This document shows positions 9,458 to 20,090 of a stretch of 22,814 nt of DNA, in pieces; the first letter of the stretch is position 1; every line of letters starts with the position of its first letter. This DNA comes from Isoetes engelmannii. Its lineage: Eukaryota > Streptophyta > Lycopodiopsida > Isoetales > Isoetaceae. The stretch is taken from positions 1 to 22,814 of the forward strand of contig JAANSK020254718.1 of the NCBI GenBank assembly GCA_011763485.2. Direction: 5' to 3'. The notes beneath the pieces were generated by a model. It was given only the letters and a program-made list of their open reading frames with translations, was not told where the DNA came from and searched no databases. Both the position numbers and the translations under genes were made by a program.

Positions 9458-12400
9458 CTGATTTCATACAATCAACGTCATATTTTATCAGTAACCTATT
9501 GGGGAGTGAGGCTTCCAGATGAGTCTCACCTGTATTCTGGATGCATTAACATGGAGGCAAATTCAAATGCAGCTTTCTTAAGCCCTGAACGTTGACATTC
9601 GATTACAGTTGACGTCAATATCTGAACAACATGAGAAGGGAACTTCGAGATGTGTCGAGAAATGCGTATTAACATTCGAGCACTTGCTCTGTCATGGCCA
9701 AAAGCATATTAGCAGATGAAAGTTGAGGGATTTAAAGAGGATTTTAAGGAGGGACCTGTGTTCATCAAGGCGAATCAAGATCTTCACAAGGATGTAAGAA
9801 TGCAAAAGCATAAGCTGTGTTGACAATTCCAATGGGACCCGCAAGTCTTGTTGCTTCAGAGCTTTCCAGCATTGAAATAAGAGCTGGTGAGCAGATTTGT
9901 AATTACCTGCTTCCTGCACAACATGGCCTTATAATGGAGGAATCTATTCATATAACAAGAACCATCAAAAGTTTCTTACCTGCTCCTGGTATGAAATAAC
10001 CATGGCAGACTTAGTGGCTTCCTCATAGTTTCCAAGAGCTAAATGAAAGTGAAAGAGATATTTCTGGCACTCCTCTCTTCTTGTGTCATCCATTAAGTAG
10101 TTGAAAAGTTCGGCAGTAAGAGTCTCAGACCTTAGTTTTCCAACCATATTTATTGCCTGAAGGTCAGAAAATATGAATATAAAAAAGCGCCTTTGTTACT
10201 AAAAGAGGTCCAACTTCAAAGTAAAATAACTTATCAAATGAATGCGAAAACGAAAATAGAAATCAAAATTGTATTCACTATCTCATAGAAACCCTACAGT
10301 TTAGCAGATGAAAACTCGCCTTCAAATTAATGCCATCCAATTCGTGGCCCCTCATCTATCTAATTTAACCATCATTTAATTGGTGGAAACATCGGCCTGC
10401 AATTCTCTGATAGAAGCTGTCCCACAAGACATGGTATAACAGAAGGTACTATCTACAACAGTAACTTAGAAGTAATCACTGATCCCAAGTAATATCCATC
10501 ACATAAAGATTGTTAACTTGCTCAAACAAGCATTGAGAGCCTTCCCTCTTCGAGATATGGAAGCTATCTAAATCCTACACAAGTATGAAATTTCAGACTA
10601 CAATTTGGTTTCTATAGAAGCTTTCATCTTGCCATGATTATTATTGCACTTCCTTACACGCTTCCAGCAGTGTATTTCCATCAAGTAATAGCTTCTACTT
10701 CTCACATCAGGGAACTTCTTAAAAGATAATATTTCCATACCTTTAATAGACAAATAATATATGAATTCATAATATGTTACAATCAGTAACTTCTCATATT
10801 GTGTTATGTGAAAATTTCATGGCCAGTAATTTTTCCACATTTAGAACAAATCAGAAAAATATGCAAGTACCACAATATGCCACAATGATACCTGCTCGAC
10901 AGCTTCGGAAGTTCCCCAATGTATGCATAACTGAAGTGCCTGGTTAGCTTCACCACAATGCTCAAATAGTGTAGCAGCCTTTGCATACTTACACGTTGAC
11001 TCATAATACCTGTAAGATTATCAGGAGTTAAAAAGCATGTTTTATTTCTCCAACTTGTTGGAAGTAAGAATAAGGGAAATACAACATGATTAATCTTACC
11101 TTGCAAGTTCAAGAAGCTCATCCTTTGTTGCAACACCAACGACAAGATCTGTATATATGTCCATCATCTGGTGCTGCTGGGCAAGTTCCAGTGCTTCATG
11201 TGTCCTGAAAATATCCTCTTTCAAATTGAAACACAGACGTTCTCTAAATTAGAGAAAACAATAAAATCATGCGAGTCGATTGAATCACCTTCCTGCCATA
11301 ATAAGAAACTCAATAGCCTTCCCATAATCGCCACTAGTCTTGCAGTATTTGACAGCCATCAGCGCACCCTCAATGGACCTTGCCTACAAAAGATGCATGT
11401 GAACCTGATATAAGGTAGATCGCCTTCGACACAATTTCATATCCCAAAGGCCATTTATATTGGCATTATAACAAGGAGTGTGTGAAATACAACACGTCTT
11501 TTCCTAATCCAAAAAATAGTTGTACCCTTCCTGTTCAATACTCCAAGGAAAGGCATATTGATGTTGCCCTCTTTGTACATCTTCTCTTAAGACACTGTTA
11601 ACTTGAGAAGTGGGAACTAATAAATATTTCTTCCTTCCTTTCAATTGCCTACTTTAGGAGAGGTCAGCACTATTTAGAATTTGACTGCAGTTATTAACGA
11701 GCAATTCATTGTCTCCATTGCAAGTATCTTCTTCATTCATGAGGCTTGGTCGGTTACTATCTTGAAGTGTTGGCAAGATGAAAAAAATGCAAAAGAGCGC
11801 CTAAAACATCTAGTTCATACAGAACTAAAGTGGAAACGAGAAAATGGTACGTGAAACTGAACTCCAACTAATGATACAAAAACTAAACTCAACTGAATCA
11901 CAATCTCTACACATGCAAGGGGCTTGGTCTTGTTGTTTATAATTGTGACAATTCACATGCAACAACTTGTTGGAATATGATAAATGATATTTGTTTATGT
12001 GACAGCTCATGTAATGCCACGTACGCAATAGGGCCACGTAGGAAATACAATTCAGTATATTAATCAGTACGTTTTAAACGAGAACACCCATGCAAACCAT
12101 TTGTTTGTTTTGTATTTTTGTGTTCACGATCTGCAACGGTTATGTTAGGCAAAAAATATACGCTTATAGCCAGAACTAAAGCTAGGAAAAGAAGAATGCC
12201 AAACAAAACAAAACAAAACAAAACTTATGTATACCTTGTGCAATATTGTAAAGGCTTTGAAGGGGTTTTTCAGGGGGCCCAACTGCAGCCTTATAACATT
12301 TTCAATATCCTGTTTTATACAGAATTTGGTCAGAAGATAAAAGAGCGTCATCCTTCTTACGTTATGGCTTAAGCTCTCAAGAAGATTATAAGTACTTATT

Positions 12401-15400
12401 AAGTTCAAGTATTACATCTGCTGCCTCATATGCTGCAGACGCATTATCGAATTGCTTGTCCGCCTCCATTGCTTTTGCATACTGCACAAGGAAGACTTGT
12501 ATTAGACATTCTAATCTATACAAAGGTAATATATATGTGTAAAATAAAGTGGTCACACATCATAAAAAATTAATCTCTGTTCAGGCACGACCAGCCTATG
12601 GAAATTGTGATAGAAGAAGATGCAATATTTCGACACCAACATGGCTTGAGCTTGGAATTAGAAAAGCTATGACAACTATAGACGTCAGGATGATCATAAT
12701 ACAGCAGGTTGTCTTTGTGTGTAGGAGCTGGTATATGCTTCACTGTCAATGCTAAGCAGATAAAATGCTTTGAGTTGTAATATATATATATCATTTTTAG
12801 CTTTTCTTTCCATATTAAAATCACCTGATTCGGTGCATAAAGCTGCTTGCAAACATCTGGAAGAGAAAGGTCTTACGAGACAAATGTTTCTAAGAGAATT
12901 GAATTGAACTGAATTTCCACTGAGACCAAACTGGCCTATGAGAATGGAGTTAATAGGAAATGTTTTACTGTAAGCTACTGATCCTGCTTCATGTCAAATA
13001 ACTACAGCCATAAAGTGCCCATTATATCTCTGTAAAATGCTTTCAAGAAACTTGTGGTACAGTGGGCCAGCCAACCTTCACTCTGATACCATGCCCAAAA
13101 CTGGGGATAGACTGGCTGCAAACGCAGGAACTACAAATTGCAGGGCAAATTTTCTACCGCTGTAACAAAATGAATTAGCTTTCTGAGGGCCAATATTCAT
13201 CAAAACTCAGAGACAAAAGACATATTAAAATGGGTGCATGCAGGTTAAATAATAGATGTGACCTCAAATCTGAAGGTAAGAAGCCTGGCACAAGAGCAAT
13301 TGCAGTGTGCATACAGTCATTCTTCATTCACAGGTCGAAAGCAGTGACCATGTTTGAAGTCATTGACAATGAGTTGGCCCATGATTGCTGCATGCTCGAT
13401 AGGACATACATTATCCACTAGCTTATATCTCTCGATAGTCTTACTACTCCATATGACTCTGCAGTGACTAACAATTCTGTTTATTTCTTTTAACATCATG
13501 TGAGTGCCTCAAGCAAATTTCTCTCTCTACAAGGATGAGGCAATTTCCATGCATCGCTGGCAAGAGGTAATGAGAGTCTACCTCCTGCTCTTCATGCAAA
13601 AGAACTTGAGTGCTTCATAGTCCTAAGGATAAAGCTTCTCACTCTTTAAATAAAGCAGGGGCAATGCCCAACCTCATTCTTATACATAGAGCAAATTAGC
13701 TCATCTGAGACTTCTTACAAATAATAGTCAAGAACAGGATGAAAGATGTACCTCAGCATAAAGTTTGTCGTCTTGTAGCTCTTTTAGTAGCGACCATGCC
13801 TTGACATAGTTCTTAAACAAAATAAAAATACGTGCTGCCTTTTCTAGCTGTCCAGCCTTCTCATACAACTCAGCTGCATCCTGTATTTCATTTCCAACAT
13901 GGCATCAGTTGTGACTACGCTCTCCAAATAGGAAACTACAGAAGAACATGCACTAACCTGTGGAAGGCTCAAGGCCTCCAGAAGCTTTGCACACTCGTTA
14001 TACAGGTAGGAGTTATTGCATTCCATTGCTATCTGCTTTCCCTTCCAAATATCACCAAGCTGGATAGATGTTCGGGCTATTCCTGCCTATGAGAACGTTC
14101 AAAGCATTATTGTGCAGGTTTCTTTTCTGATTGCACAAACTAGCACTTCAGCTGCTTCCCTTTTACGCTAATTAGTTTACTGCAATGCTTGAATGATGGT
14201 ATTACCTAAGGTGGCTAGAGTCAGATATATAGAAAAATACAGTATGGACTAAATACAAATTACTAATGCATTTCTTCTGCATCAATATTACAACGTTTGC
14301 AGCTGTGATATGAGATGGTTCAAACCTCTTGGTACAAGCTCCGTGGTCCAGCCAAAAGCGCAAAAGCCTATCTACTAAAATGTTGTCAATAGAGAGATAA
14401 ATCACTGCTATGGAAGCACAGGTCACAGCATAGTGGCATCTTTCAGGAACATATATAATTATAACAAGACGAAGCCACGGCTTGTCTACAATTACCGGTT
14501 TTGTAACATGTTGGGTGAGAAATCAAATATCCTCATACTAATTTGTGATGCTTTTGCAGCAGTGCAGCCTGATTCCCACCCACACCCTTACATACCATCC
14601 AAACTAAGTAACTAGAGAAGGTCAGCTTATATGAAGGCCAATATGGCATGCTGGTTGATGACAAATCCAACAGATCAACGATCTTCATTATTTGACATAG
14701 TCTCAAGGGTTAAAACTCGTGGGCTATACATACAAAAACTCTGTAGGAGAAGATAATGAGCCAAATAAAATAAATGGGCAGTTGTTGGTGAGGTGCACAG
14801 CACCATTGATGTTACGCAACAGGGCTCTCCGTCTTGATATATACCTAATGTGCAATTTTTTTATGTAATATGTCAACGCCCATATGCAAAGAGTTAAACT
14901 TGAGGATCTAGTTGATGGTTCTGAGCCAATATCTGATATTTTCTATCTTCCAGTTCCTGGAACTTATGATAATTCTCATGTGTTTGATACTTCCTACGAC
15001 TATCTGAGGTCTCGATTTGGACAGATCCAGCACCTAGAGTTAGATAAAGTGCAGCAGGGTTTTCTTGATGATGATTATTCTATTGATGATGTTTGGTATG
15101 AGGTTGCAGGTGTGGCAGATCCAGATCTAGAGAGGGCAGTAAAGCAATGTTGTTTAGATTTAAAGCTGTTGCATGACGATCAGCTTATTCGAGAAGATCA
15201 ATCTGCAGGGAATATACGAGGCATATGGAACTTGACGTAAGTTTCAAATGCTTCAGCAGTCTATTATATCGGAATTGAGCAAGGGAACAGGAGGGGCAAA
15301 TGCAGGTGTGATGCAGCATTTATTAGGGCAGTTCCATTTGTTTTCAACGCAAAGCCATGCACTTTTCAATAGAACTACAGGACACTTGAAGGGAACCTAC

Positions 15401-18400
15401 AGAGGCAGGAAGATCTGGTTCAAGACCAAAGTCAAGTGGCAGTTATGGTTGTATCTCTGGTTAAGTTTGCTTTATATACTGAAAGGCAGTGTGACTCAGG
15501 TGCTCTTGCAGGTATGGCTGATTTTATTGAATTTAATGTATATGCTTCAGTCCTTCAGAAGTCTTCATCTTCAGCAGTCAGGAGGGGTGTTAGAACCATG
15601 CTACTGATGTGTATGATGACATCACACTGCTGAGTCACGTGTTGCTGACATGGCACTATATATATCAGCCATAGTCATGCCTCATACTAGTTAGTTCTCT
15701 CGATAGCATTGGTTAACTTGCGCTTGTCTTTTGCATCTTTCTTCACATTCTTCATCAGGTCGCTGGATTCTATCATTGCTCGCATCAGAATCTACCAGCA
15801 TTTTAATTGCCCAGGATACAAACCATTGTTTTTTCATAACATTTTGCACTATCACCGTAATTCCCTAGGGACACAAACTTAAAAATAAAGTGAAATATGA
15901 TTGAATTAGTGACAGTGATCTAGGTGATTAGGTTCGTGCCAATGTCATGTTATAAATAGATAAAAATTCCAGTTTCATTACCCTGCCTAGAAGTATGAAT
16001 TTGACATGCTGACATACTGACCTTAGCTTGGAAGTACTTATTTGATTCCGCAGCACAAGTCCTCAGGAATTCTTGATAATGAAGAAGAGAATGCCTGTAT
16101 TCTCCACGCCTTTCTAGCAATTGGGCATATCCCCATTTAATATCTGATGTTGAAGAAGAATTTAACTGTACTGCTAAGGCGAGCGCCTGAAGGTAAGAAC
16201 GCAAAGGATCAAAATACAGGTGGCATGAAGTATATGTAGTTCTCAAAGGTTCACATTCCTTGCCTGATCCCATTGTTGTAAACCTCTGCGCATATCAAGT
16301 GCAGCTCCTGGGTTGCTCGACTTCAAAAAGCATTCCTGTATAGTTTGCAAGTATACTAACACAAATTATAGGAATGGAGATTGCAGCATCCACGTCATAA
16401 ACAAGGTTAAGGTCCATACCTGTGCAGCATCATAGTCTTCAAGAAGTACCAAGATGTATCCACTAAGCAGGTCAAAATCCTCCACCTCTTCTAATTGACG
16501 AAGAGACATTAGCAACTTCACATTCTTAGTTTGGAGACAGGCCTTGATTGCTATCTCTAATTCCATTTGCCTAAGTGCATTTTGAACCAGACATGTCCAA
16601 ACCTACTCGGCAAATATTCATTGAGTTAACCTGCTATCAATTTTGGAAAAAAAAAGACAACTCCATGTAGAAAATGACGAATACACAAACCTTCTCAGTC
16701 TTTATGAGAAGAGCATCACCCCATGCTTCCTTGAATCGCAGCAGAGAGATATTTTGATTAAATCTACAGTTCAATTCACTTTCTTCTGCCAACGATTTCT
16801 ACAAGAGAATATGTAATTTTTACTCTGAAAAGGAACTGATGTTAGCTACAAAATAAATGCTAATATACCTTCAGCCATAGGTGTGTATCCAGGGTAAAAT
16901 CCTCCAATGCACCGTTCTCCAGCTGGAAAAGCATTACTCAGTTTCCTAATTTGTACATGAAATCAGCATAGAACATGCAGTGCGACACACCTGGCATGTA
17001 ACAACGCCATTGTGCAGGACCAATGGATATGAACCAGTTGGCCTTGATGATGGACCCAGGAAAAGAATAGATGGGCAACATATCCTTCTAAAAGAGTATA
17101 AGTACACGTGGTCATGGACAGCTTCAGACAGTACAAAAACGTGATTGTCATAAGTATCCCATAACACAGTTTCCAAAGTCCCAGAGAAATCTGGTACTTT
17201 AATGATCTGCATAAAGCATATACAATAAGTAGCAGATCATGCTAGGGACAAGGCAACATTTATTGACCAGAGTAGAAGTAAAGAAAGGTTTTAATGTAAG
17301 CCCCATTTGCCCACATTGAAACTACCCTTTGAAGGAGAAAGGGGGGGCGGTATTTTGAAAGGTGGGATTTGAACCCACAATACCCACATGGTACGCATCC
17401 TTAGCAGGGATGTGCTTTCGGCCACTCCGCCACCTTTCCTTTGTAGCATTTAACACCCTCAACTCTCTTAAAAACCTACAGTGCTTATTATAGCCTGTCA
17501 ATAAGGAGACTAACATAACATGCTAGGTTTACCATCTAGCAACTTTAAAGTATTGATTAACATTTTGCCCTTTAAAGAAGGCCCACAAAGTCCCCAAAAT
17601 GCCTAGAATAGGTCCTCATCCTGTCACTGCTTATTCAATGCTTCCAATTCCATGTACATAAGGTACGTTTACCTGAAAATTGGGTCTTCCCAAACATAGA
17701 GAAGTTGAGCTGGAAGATCTTTTCATTTTTGCTTATTCAACATGGATACAGTAAAGCACAATTGTGTCTATGGAATGGGTTGCACATAGTGTGGAAGACG
17801 ACGAGATGCGCTCTGGAGTACATGTGCTCTGACTTCCCCAAGATCTTCTTACGGCCATTATCCTTCCTAACTACCCTTTAGACAGAATCTATTCATATTA
17901 GCATAACCAGTAATCATCTATGTAGTAGAGACTTGCCACTTCAGCATTAGATTGAATAATATAGAGGTTTAGAAATTCTTATTGACTGATGGAATGATGA
18001 ATTTCAGGGCTAAATCACCAGTTCAAGGTTAATTGCACGTACAGATCAGAGACTGAATGTCCTGCATGCAACTACTAAATAAGAAAAATAACACTGCATC
18101 TACCCCTAAGAATTTAAAAGATTACTGCAACTGTATAGTCAAATAAGTACTACCTGGTCATTAAGAGGATTATGAAAATAAAGTGCATGATTTCCATCCT
18201 CAAACAGCACTCGCGTTCCCAGCTTATTGGGCCATAACCTGATAAAGATAGCATTAGAAAATGATAAAAACTATAAATTTGCCATATCCAAATCATAAAA
18301 ATCCATGGTGCCTAACTGGAGATTTTTGTAGAATGCTTAACAAATGCAGTATTATAATCAAATGCATAGGAACGTCTTGTTGTATTGCACATGCGTCAAG

Positions 18401-18921
18401 TATCTCCTGTAATGATAGCTGAAAATCATTATCTAGACATAAAGATACCCTCGTTAATTCATCGATGCTGCTACACCATCCATGCCATCACCATCACGTA
18501 AGCTAGTACCGTATGTGAATTTGCAAGATGAAACAAGATCAAAACATACTCTTGCTTTTGAGAGAAGTTACAAATGTCATTAATTGTTCTATGGTTTCCC
18601 TTTAAAAGTTTGAAGCAAAACATAATTCACAACACGAGTTGAAAGGAGCTAAAAGCACCTTCTAATTCCACCAGTACCATGCTTATGTTCGCTGACAAAG
18701 TTGGGACCAAGATGATTGAGGTGATAATATAAGATGCTACCGCTCTTTGTGCCAAAGATGAAAAACTCCGGAGTCAGCTCCACACACGAAATCTCATATG
18801 CAGGAGCATCTTTCTCAGGAAAAACTAGAATTCCCTGGTCACGGCATTTTCCTTCGACCAGGCAACACAGCTCCACTTTTCCATTTCGCAATAAAACTGC
18901 ACGATAATCCTCGTTTCTGAC
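7425..18921 (-). CDS. IFT144: Intraflagellar transport protein IFT144/WDR19 (IFT-A core), C-terminal 896 residues, 21 exons
   Basis: IFT-A core subunit acting in retrograde transport and membrane-protein entry in cilia; in land plants this implies sperm flagella. Exons, 5' to 3' on the minus strand: 18921-18659, 18238-18154, 17206-16991, 16922-16869, 16798-16691, 16602-16420, 16335-16264, 16186-16022, 14086-13958, 13880-13752, 12481-12416, 12309-12235, 11383-11289, 11204-11100, 11009-10892, 10156-9980, 9913-9756, 9688-9530, 9457-9301, 7668-7576, 7508-7425. They total 2,691 bp and stay in frame to TAA (7,427-7,425). Order and spacing follow animal WDR19 from about residue 450 to its end without gaps; clear blocks include [31 protein letters not shown] and [15 protein letters not shown]. 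All introns are GT-AG except one GC-AG. No disrupting mutation was found. The N-terminal WD40 propeller (about 450 residues) is not in the window. Identification was by recall of the WDR19 sequence, and it is strong over the whole length. Confidence 0.95.
7669..9300. other. Long IFT144 intron (1,632 bp) between exons 19 and 20
   Basis: GT-AG on the minus strand. It contains an A-run at about 8,019-8,028 and a TTTA-type simple repeat near 8,220-8,235. No exon, RNA gene or transposon terminal repeat was recognised. Confidence 0.6.
9530..16922 (-). CDS. IFT144: IFT144 exons 4-18: TPR-like alpha-solenoid
   Basis: Residues 189 to about 785 of the visible protein form the helical repeat region that in animals packs against other IFT-A subunits. 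Helix-pair motifs are plain: [160 protein letters not shown] and [16 protein letters not shown]. Exon 12 (12,309-12,235), reading [16 protein letters not shown], is the least conserved relative to the animal LDHLNNPEKAVNIVRE. Exons are mostly phase 0; phase 2 junctions follow exons 13, 14, 17 and 18. Confidence 0.93.
10157..10891. other. IFT144 intron (735 bp) between exons 15 and 16
   Basis: GT-AG intron on the minus strand. No internal gene, repeat or RNA was recognised. Confidence 0.6.
12201..12224. repeat. (AAAAC)n microsatellite
   Basis: A 24-bp perfect AAAAC repeat lies in the 851-bp intron (11,384-12,234), 11 bp past the donor of exon 12, and reads GTTTT on the gene's sense strand. 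The rest of that intron shows nothing recognisable. Confidence 0.9.
12482..13751. other. Long IFT144 intron (1,270 bp) between exons 10 and 11
   Basis: GT-AG intron on the minus strand with a short TA run at about 12,779-12,791. No embedded gene or repeat was recognised; open frames in it look random. Confidence 0.6.
14087..14883. other. Part of the 1,935-bp IFT144 intron
   Basis: Intronic sequence between exon 9 and the nested pseudogene fragment. No further gene or repeat was recognised. The rest of the intron (15,634-16,021) is likewise featureless. Confidence 0.5.
14884..15633 (+). pseudogene. Intronless fragment of an unrecognised protein gene, antisense inside an IFT144 intron
   Basis: The first block (14,884-15,237) is 118 clean codons of ordinary acidic protein: [50 protein letters not shown]. 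It stops at TAA beside a GTAAGT. A second frame continues from 15,248 ([30 protein letters not shown]). The first frame then resumes by about 15,390 ([45 protein letters not shown]) and stops at 15,631. Three blocks in two frames, with helical composition unlike the random frames around, indicate a broken coding sequence of over 230 residues. I do not recognise the family. It lies in the 1,935-bp intron, opposite to IFT144, so it probably arrived by retroposition or transposon capture. No poly(A) tail or target duplication was found. Confidence 0.55.
16187..16263 (-). other. GC-AG intron in IFT144 (77 bp)
   Basis: Exon 7 ends ...TGG GAT CAG and the intron starts GCAAGG (16,263 downward), ending CTTCAG before GCG CTC GCC. 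The protein reads [11 protein letters not shown] against animal WDSALQLAKHL, so the junction is fixed by homology. No GT at a position that keeps the frame exists nearby. The donor CAG|GCAAGG has the strong upstream match typical of GC-AG introns spliced by the major spliceosome. Confidence 0.88.
16991..18921 (-). CDS. IFT144: IFT144 exons 1-3 of this window: remainder of the second WD40 propeller
   Basis: The exons 18921-18659 (263 bp, ends in phase 2), 18238-18154 (85 bp) and 17206-16991 (216 bp) give residues 1-188 of the visible protein. They contain beta-propeller strands such as [45 protein letters not shown] and [14 protein letters not shown], aligning with animal WDR19 DYAAALFEGKVQLHLIE, FLIYGTDTG and IPDFSPTIKGVLWE. 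The first exon starts at an acceptor (TTTTTTCAG|GTC), so it is an internal exon and needs a coding exon upstream. Introns here are 420 bp and 947 bp; the second holds the tRNA-Ser-like sequence. Confidence 0.93.
17355..17439 (-). tRNA. trnS-GCU: tRNA-Ser(GCU)-like, bacterial (chlamydial) type, probably degenerate
   Basis: On the minus strand an 85-nt class II tRNA shape is visible: acceptor 5' strand GGAAAGG, then TG, a short D arm (GCGGAGTGGCCGAAAGC), a perfect 5-bp anticodon stem CATCC/GGATG with loop CTGCTAA (anticodon GCU), a long variable arm with stem GTACC/GGTAT, and a perfect T stem GTGGG/CCCAC with loop TTCAAAT. It resembles bacterial or organellar tRNA-Ser(GCU) more than plant cytosolic tRNA-Ser. 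The 3' acceptor strand is CTTTCAA, about one C short, so only 5 bp (GAAAG/CTTTC) pair cleanly and the D stem has a mismatch; it may be a pseudogene. It lies in the 947-bp IFT144 intron on the same strand. Chlamydial-type trnS(gcu) is known from lycophyte, fern and gymnosperm DNA; assignment to that group is inference. Confidence 0.75.
17440..18153. other. Remainder of the 947-bp IFT144 intron
   Basis: The intron between exons 2 and 3 spans 17,207-18,153. Apart from the tRNA-Ser-like sequence nothing recognisable is present; no flanking organellar DNA is evident by eye. Confidence 0.5.
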
Positions 18922-18984
18922 CTGAAAAAACATGTCTCTATGTTACAAGCCATGCTAAACGTCGACAGAAAGGAAGCTGCATAC

Positions 18985-19043
18985 CTCTGTTTTAGTGTCA
19001 TTTCTGTTGCCAGATTTCTTCTTGGGCGTGGTTCTGGGCATGA
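18985..19043 (-). CDS. IFT144: Candidate alternative first coding exon of IFT144
   Basis: An ATG at 19,041-19,039 opens MPRTTPKKKSGNRNDTKTE (19 codons) and ends at a good donor, GAG|GTATGC. A 63-bp intron (18,984-18,922) with a pyrimidine-rich acceptor would join it in phase 0 to [11 protein letters not shown]. The gene's shortest accepted introns are 66-68 bp, so 63 bp is credible. An in-frame TAA lies 16 codons upstream and a C/T-rich leader precedes the ATG; a CAG just before it could also be an acceptor. If used, the protein lacks the N-terminal propeller. The basic, low-complexity sequence matches nothing in WDR19, so it may be coincidental open sequence inside a long intron. Confidence 0.35.
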
Positions 19044-19108
19044 CTGCCAAAGCACGCGGAGAGGGGAGGGGGGGTTGTGTTTGTTAAAAAACAAGCAAAT
19101 AAGTTATT

Positions 19109-19402
19109 AAAGCTCATACATTTATTCATCATTGCCAGCAGCAGTGGTAGCAATATGTTACAGCTCTGCTCTCATAGTACTTGAACCGGTTTATCTGCTT
19201 GGTGTCTATAGGTTAGAGAGCTTAAATTTTCCGACATATTCCACAGGGTTCTTACATTTAAATTGGCAATAATGCTGGGAACTCGGTCATCAATGAGGAG
19301 AAGGATTTACATACAATGATGTAGCTCCTCTAGATAAAAAATTTTGAGGTCTATATGAAAAAGCTCATACTTTTGATCATCGTTGCGAGCAGTAGTGGCG
19401 GT
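19109..19402. repeat. Diverged direct repeat pair (copies B and C)
   Basis: 19,109-19,152 and 19,360-19,402 match with offset 251. Shared words are AAAGCTCATAC, TCATC, TTGC, AGCAG and AGTGG, with roughly 75 percent identity by eye. On the minus strand copy C contains an ATG (19,420-19,418) opening MVVPTTTATTARNDD and then AAAGTATGAG. The candidate exon at 18,985-19,043 aligns loosely with the same pattern and could be a third copy. Confidence 0.65.
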
Positions 19403-19420
19403 GGTTGTAGGAACTACCAT

Positions 19421-20090
19421 GTCTAACTTAAAATACTGAATGAGAAGCTCAATAGGGATATTGATAGCTTCTCTTACACAAAAATGACAACATCAACTAA
19501 TTAGATGGCTGTGGACATGCACATTATAGAAAAGCACACTCTTCTCATATCTCAGAGCTGAAAGAGATCTTTTATAAGCTGAATGTGCAGATTTTACAAG
19601 TGTGGCTACAGTTGAGAATGCGCTAAATTCACAGTATAGGAATGACGTTGGCTGCTGAAATTTTTCTTTTTAGCAGCTCAACCTTGCACGATGTAAGCTG
19701 ATTAGCTTCCTGCTTTGTAAAGTACAGATAAGGTGGCGATGCATCTGACTAAAAGTTCTCTATTATCTTCATGCAGCCATACTCTCAATTCGACCATGCC
19801 AGATTATTATTTTTTTAGCATGGAAATAAGAATTATTTTGAGACAATATCTTTCTGCCCACCTAATTATCATCTTTCTAAACTGAAAACACTCCCACCTA
19901 CTTGCAAAATGCCCCCTCAACTGGCAGGGAAGCTCCTCCAACTTTTAGCTAACCAACCGTACATTCATCAGTTTCTTCCTAAACAATGTGTTTGATTTGA
20001 ATACAAGTTTCTTTCTAGAAACAATGTGTTAGATTAAAAAAGAAGACAATCGATTTGATAATTGTGCTGAAACAACCTTCATCAACATAC
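19421..20090. other. Non-coding stretch upstream of IFT144
   Basis: No WD40 exon could be recognised on the minus strand, although this is where the missing IFT144 N-terminal exons might have been. It may be intron. Confidence 0.45.

Noticed and set aside
12145-12408. 87-codon minus-strand open frame as an independent small gene
   Set aside because: It is IFT144 exon 12 with unspliced intron on both sides.
17322-17516. 64-codon minus-strand open frame
   Set aside because: It simply translates the tRNA-Ser-like sequence and its flanks.
18825-19094. 89-codon minus-strand open frame overlapping IFT144 exon 1
   Set aside because: Out of frame with the homologous IFT144 reading and crosses its splice acceptor; a shadow frame.
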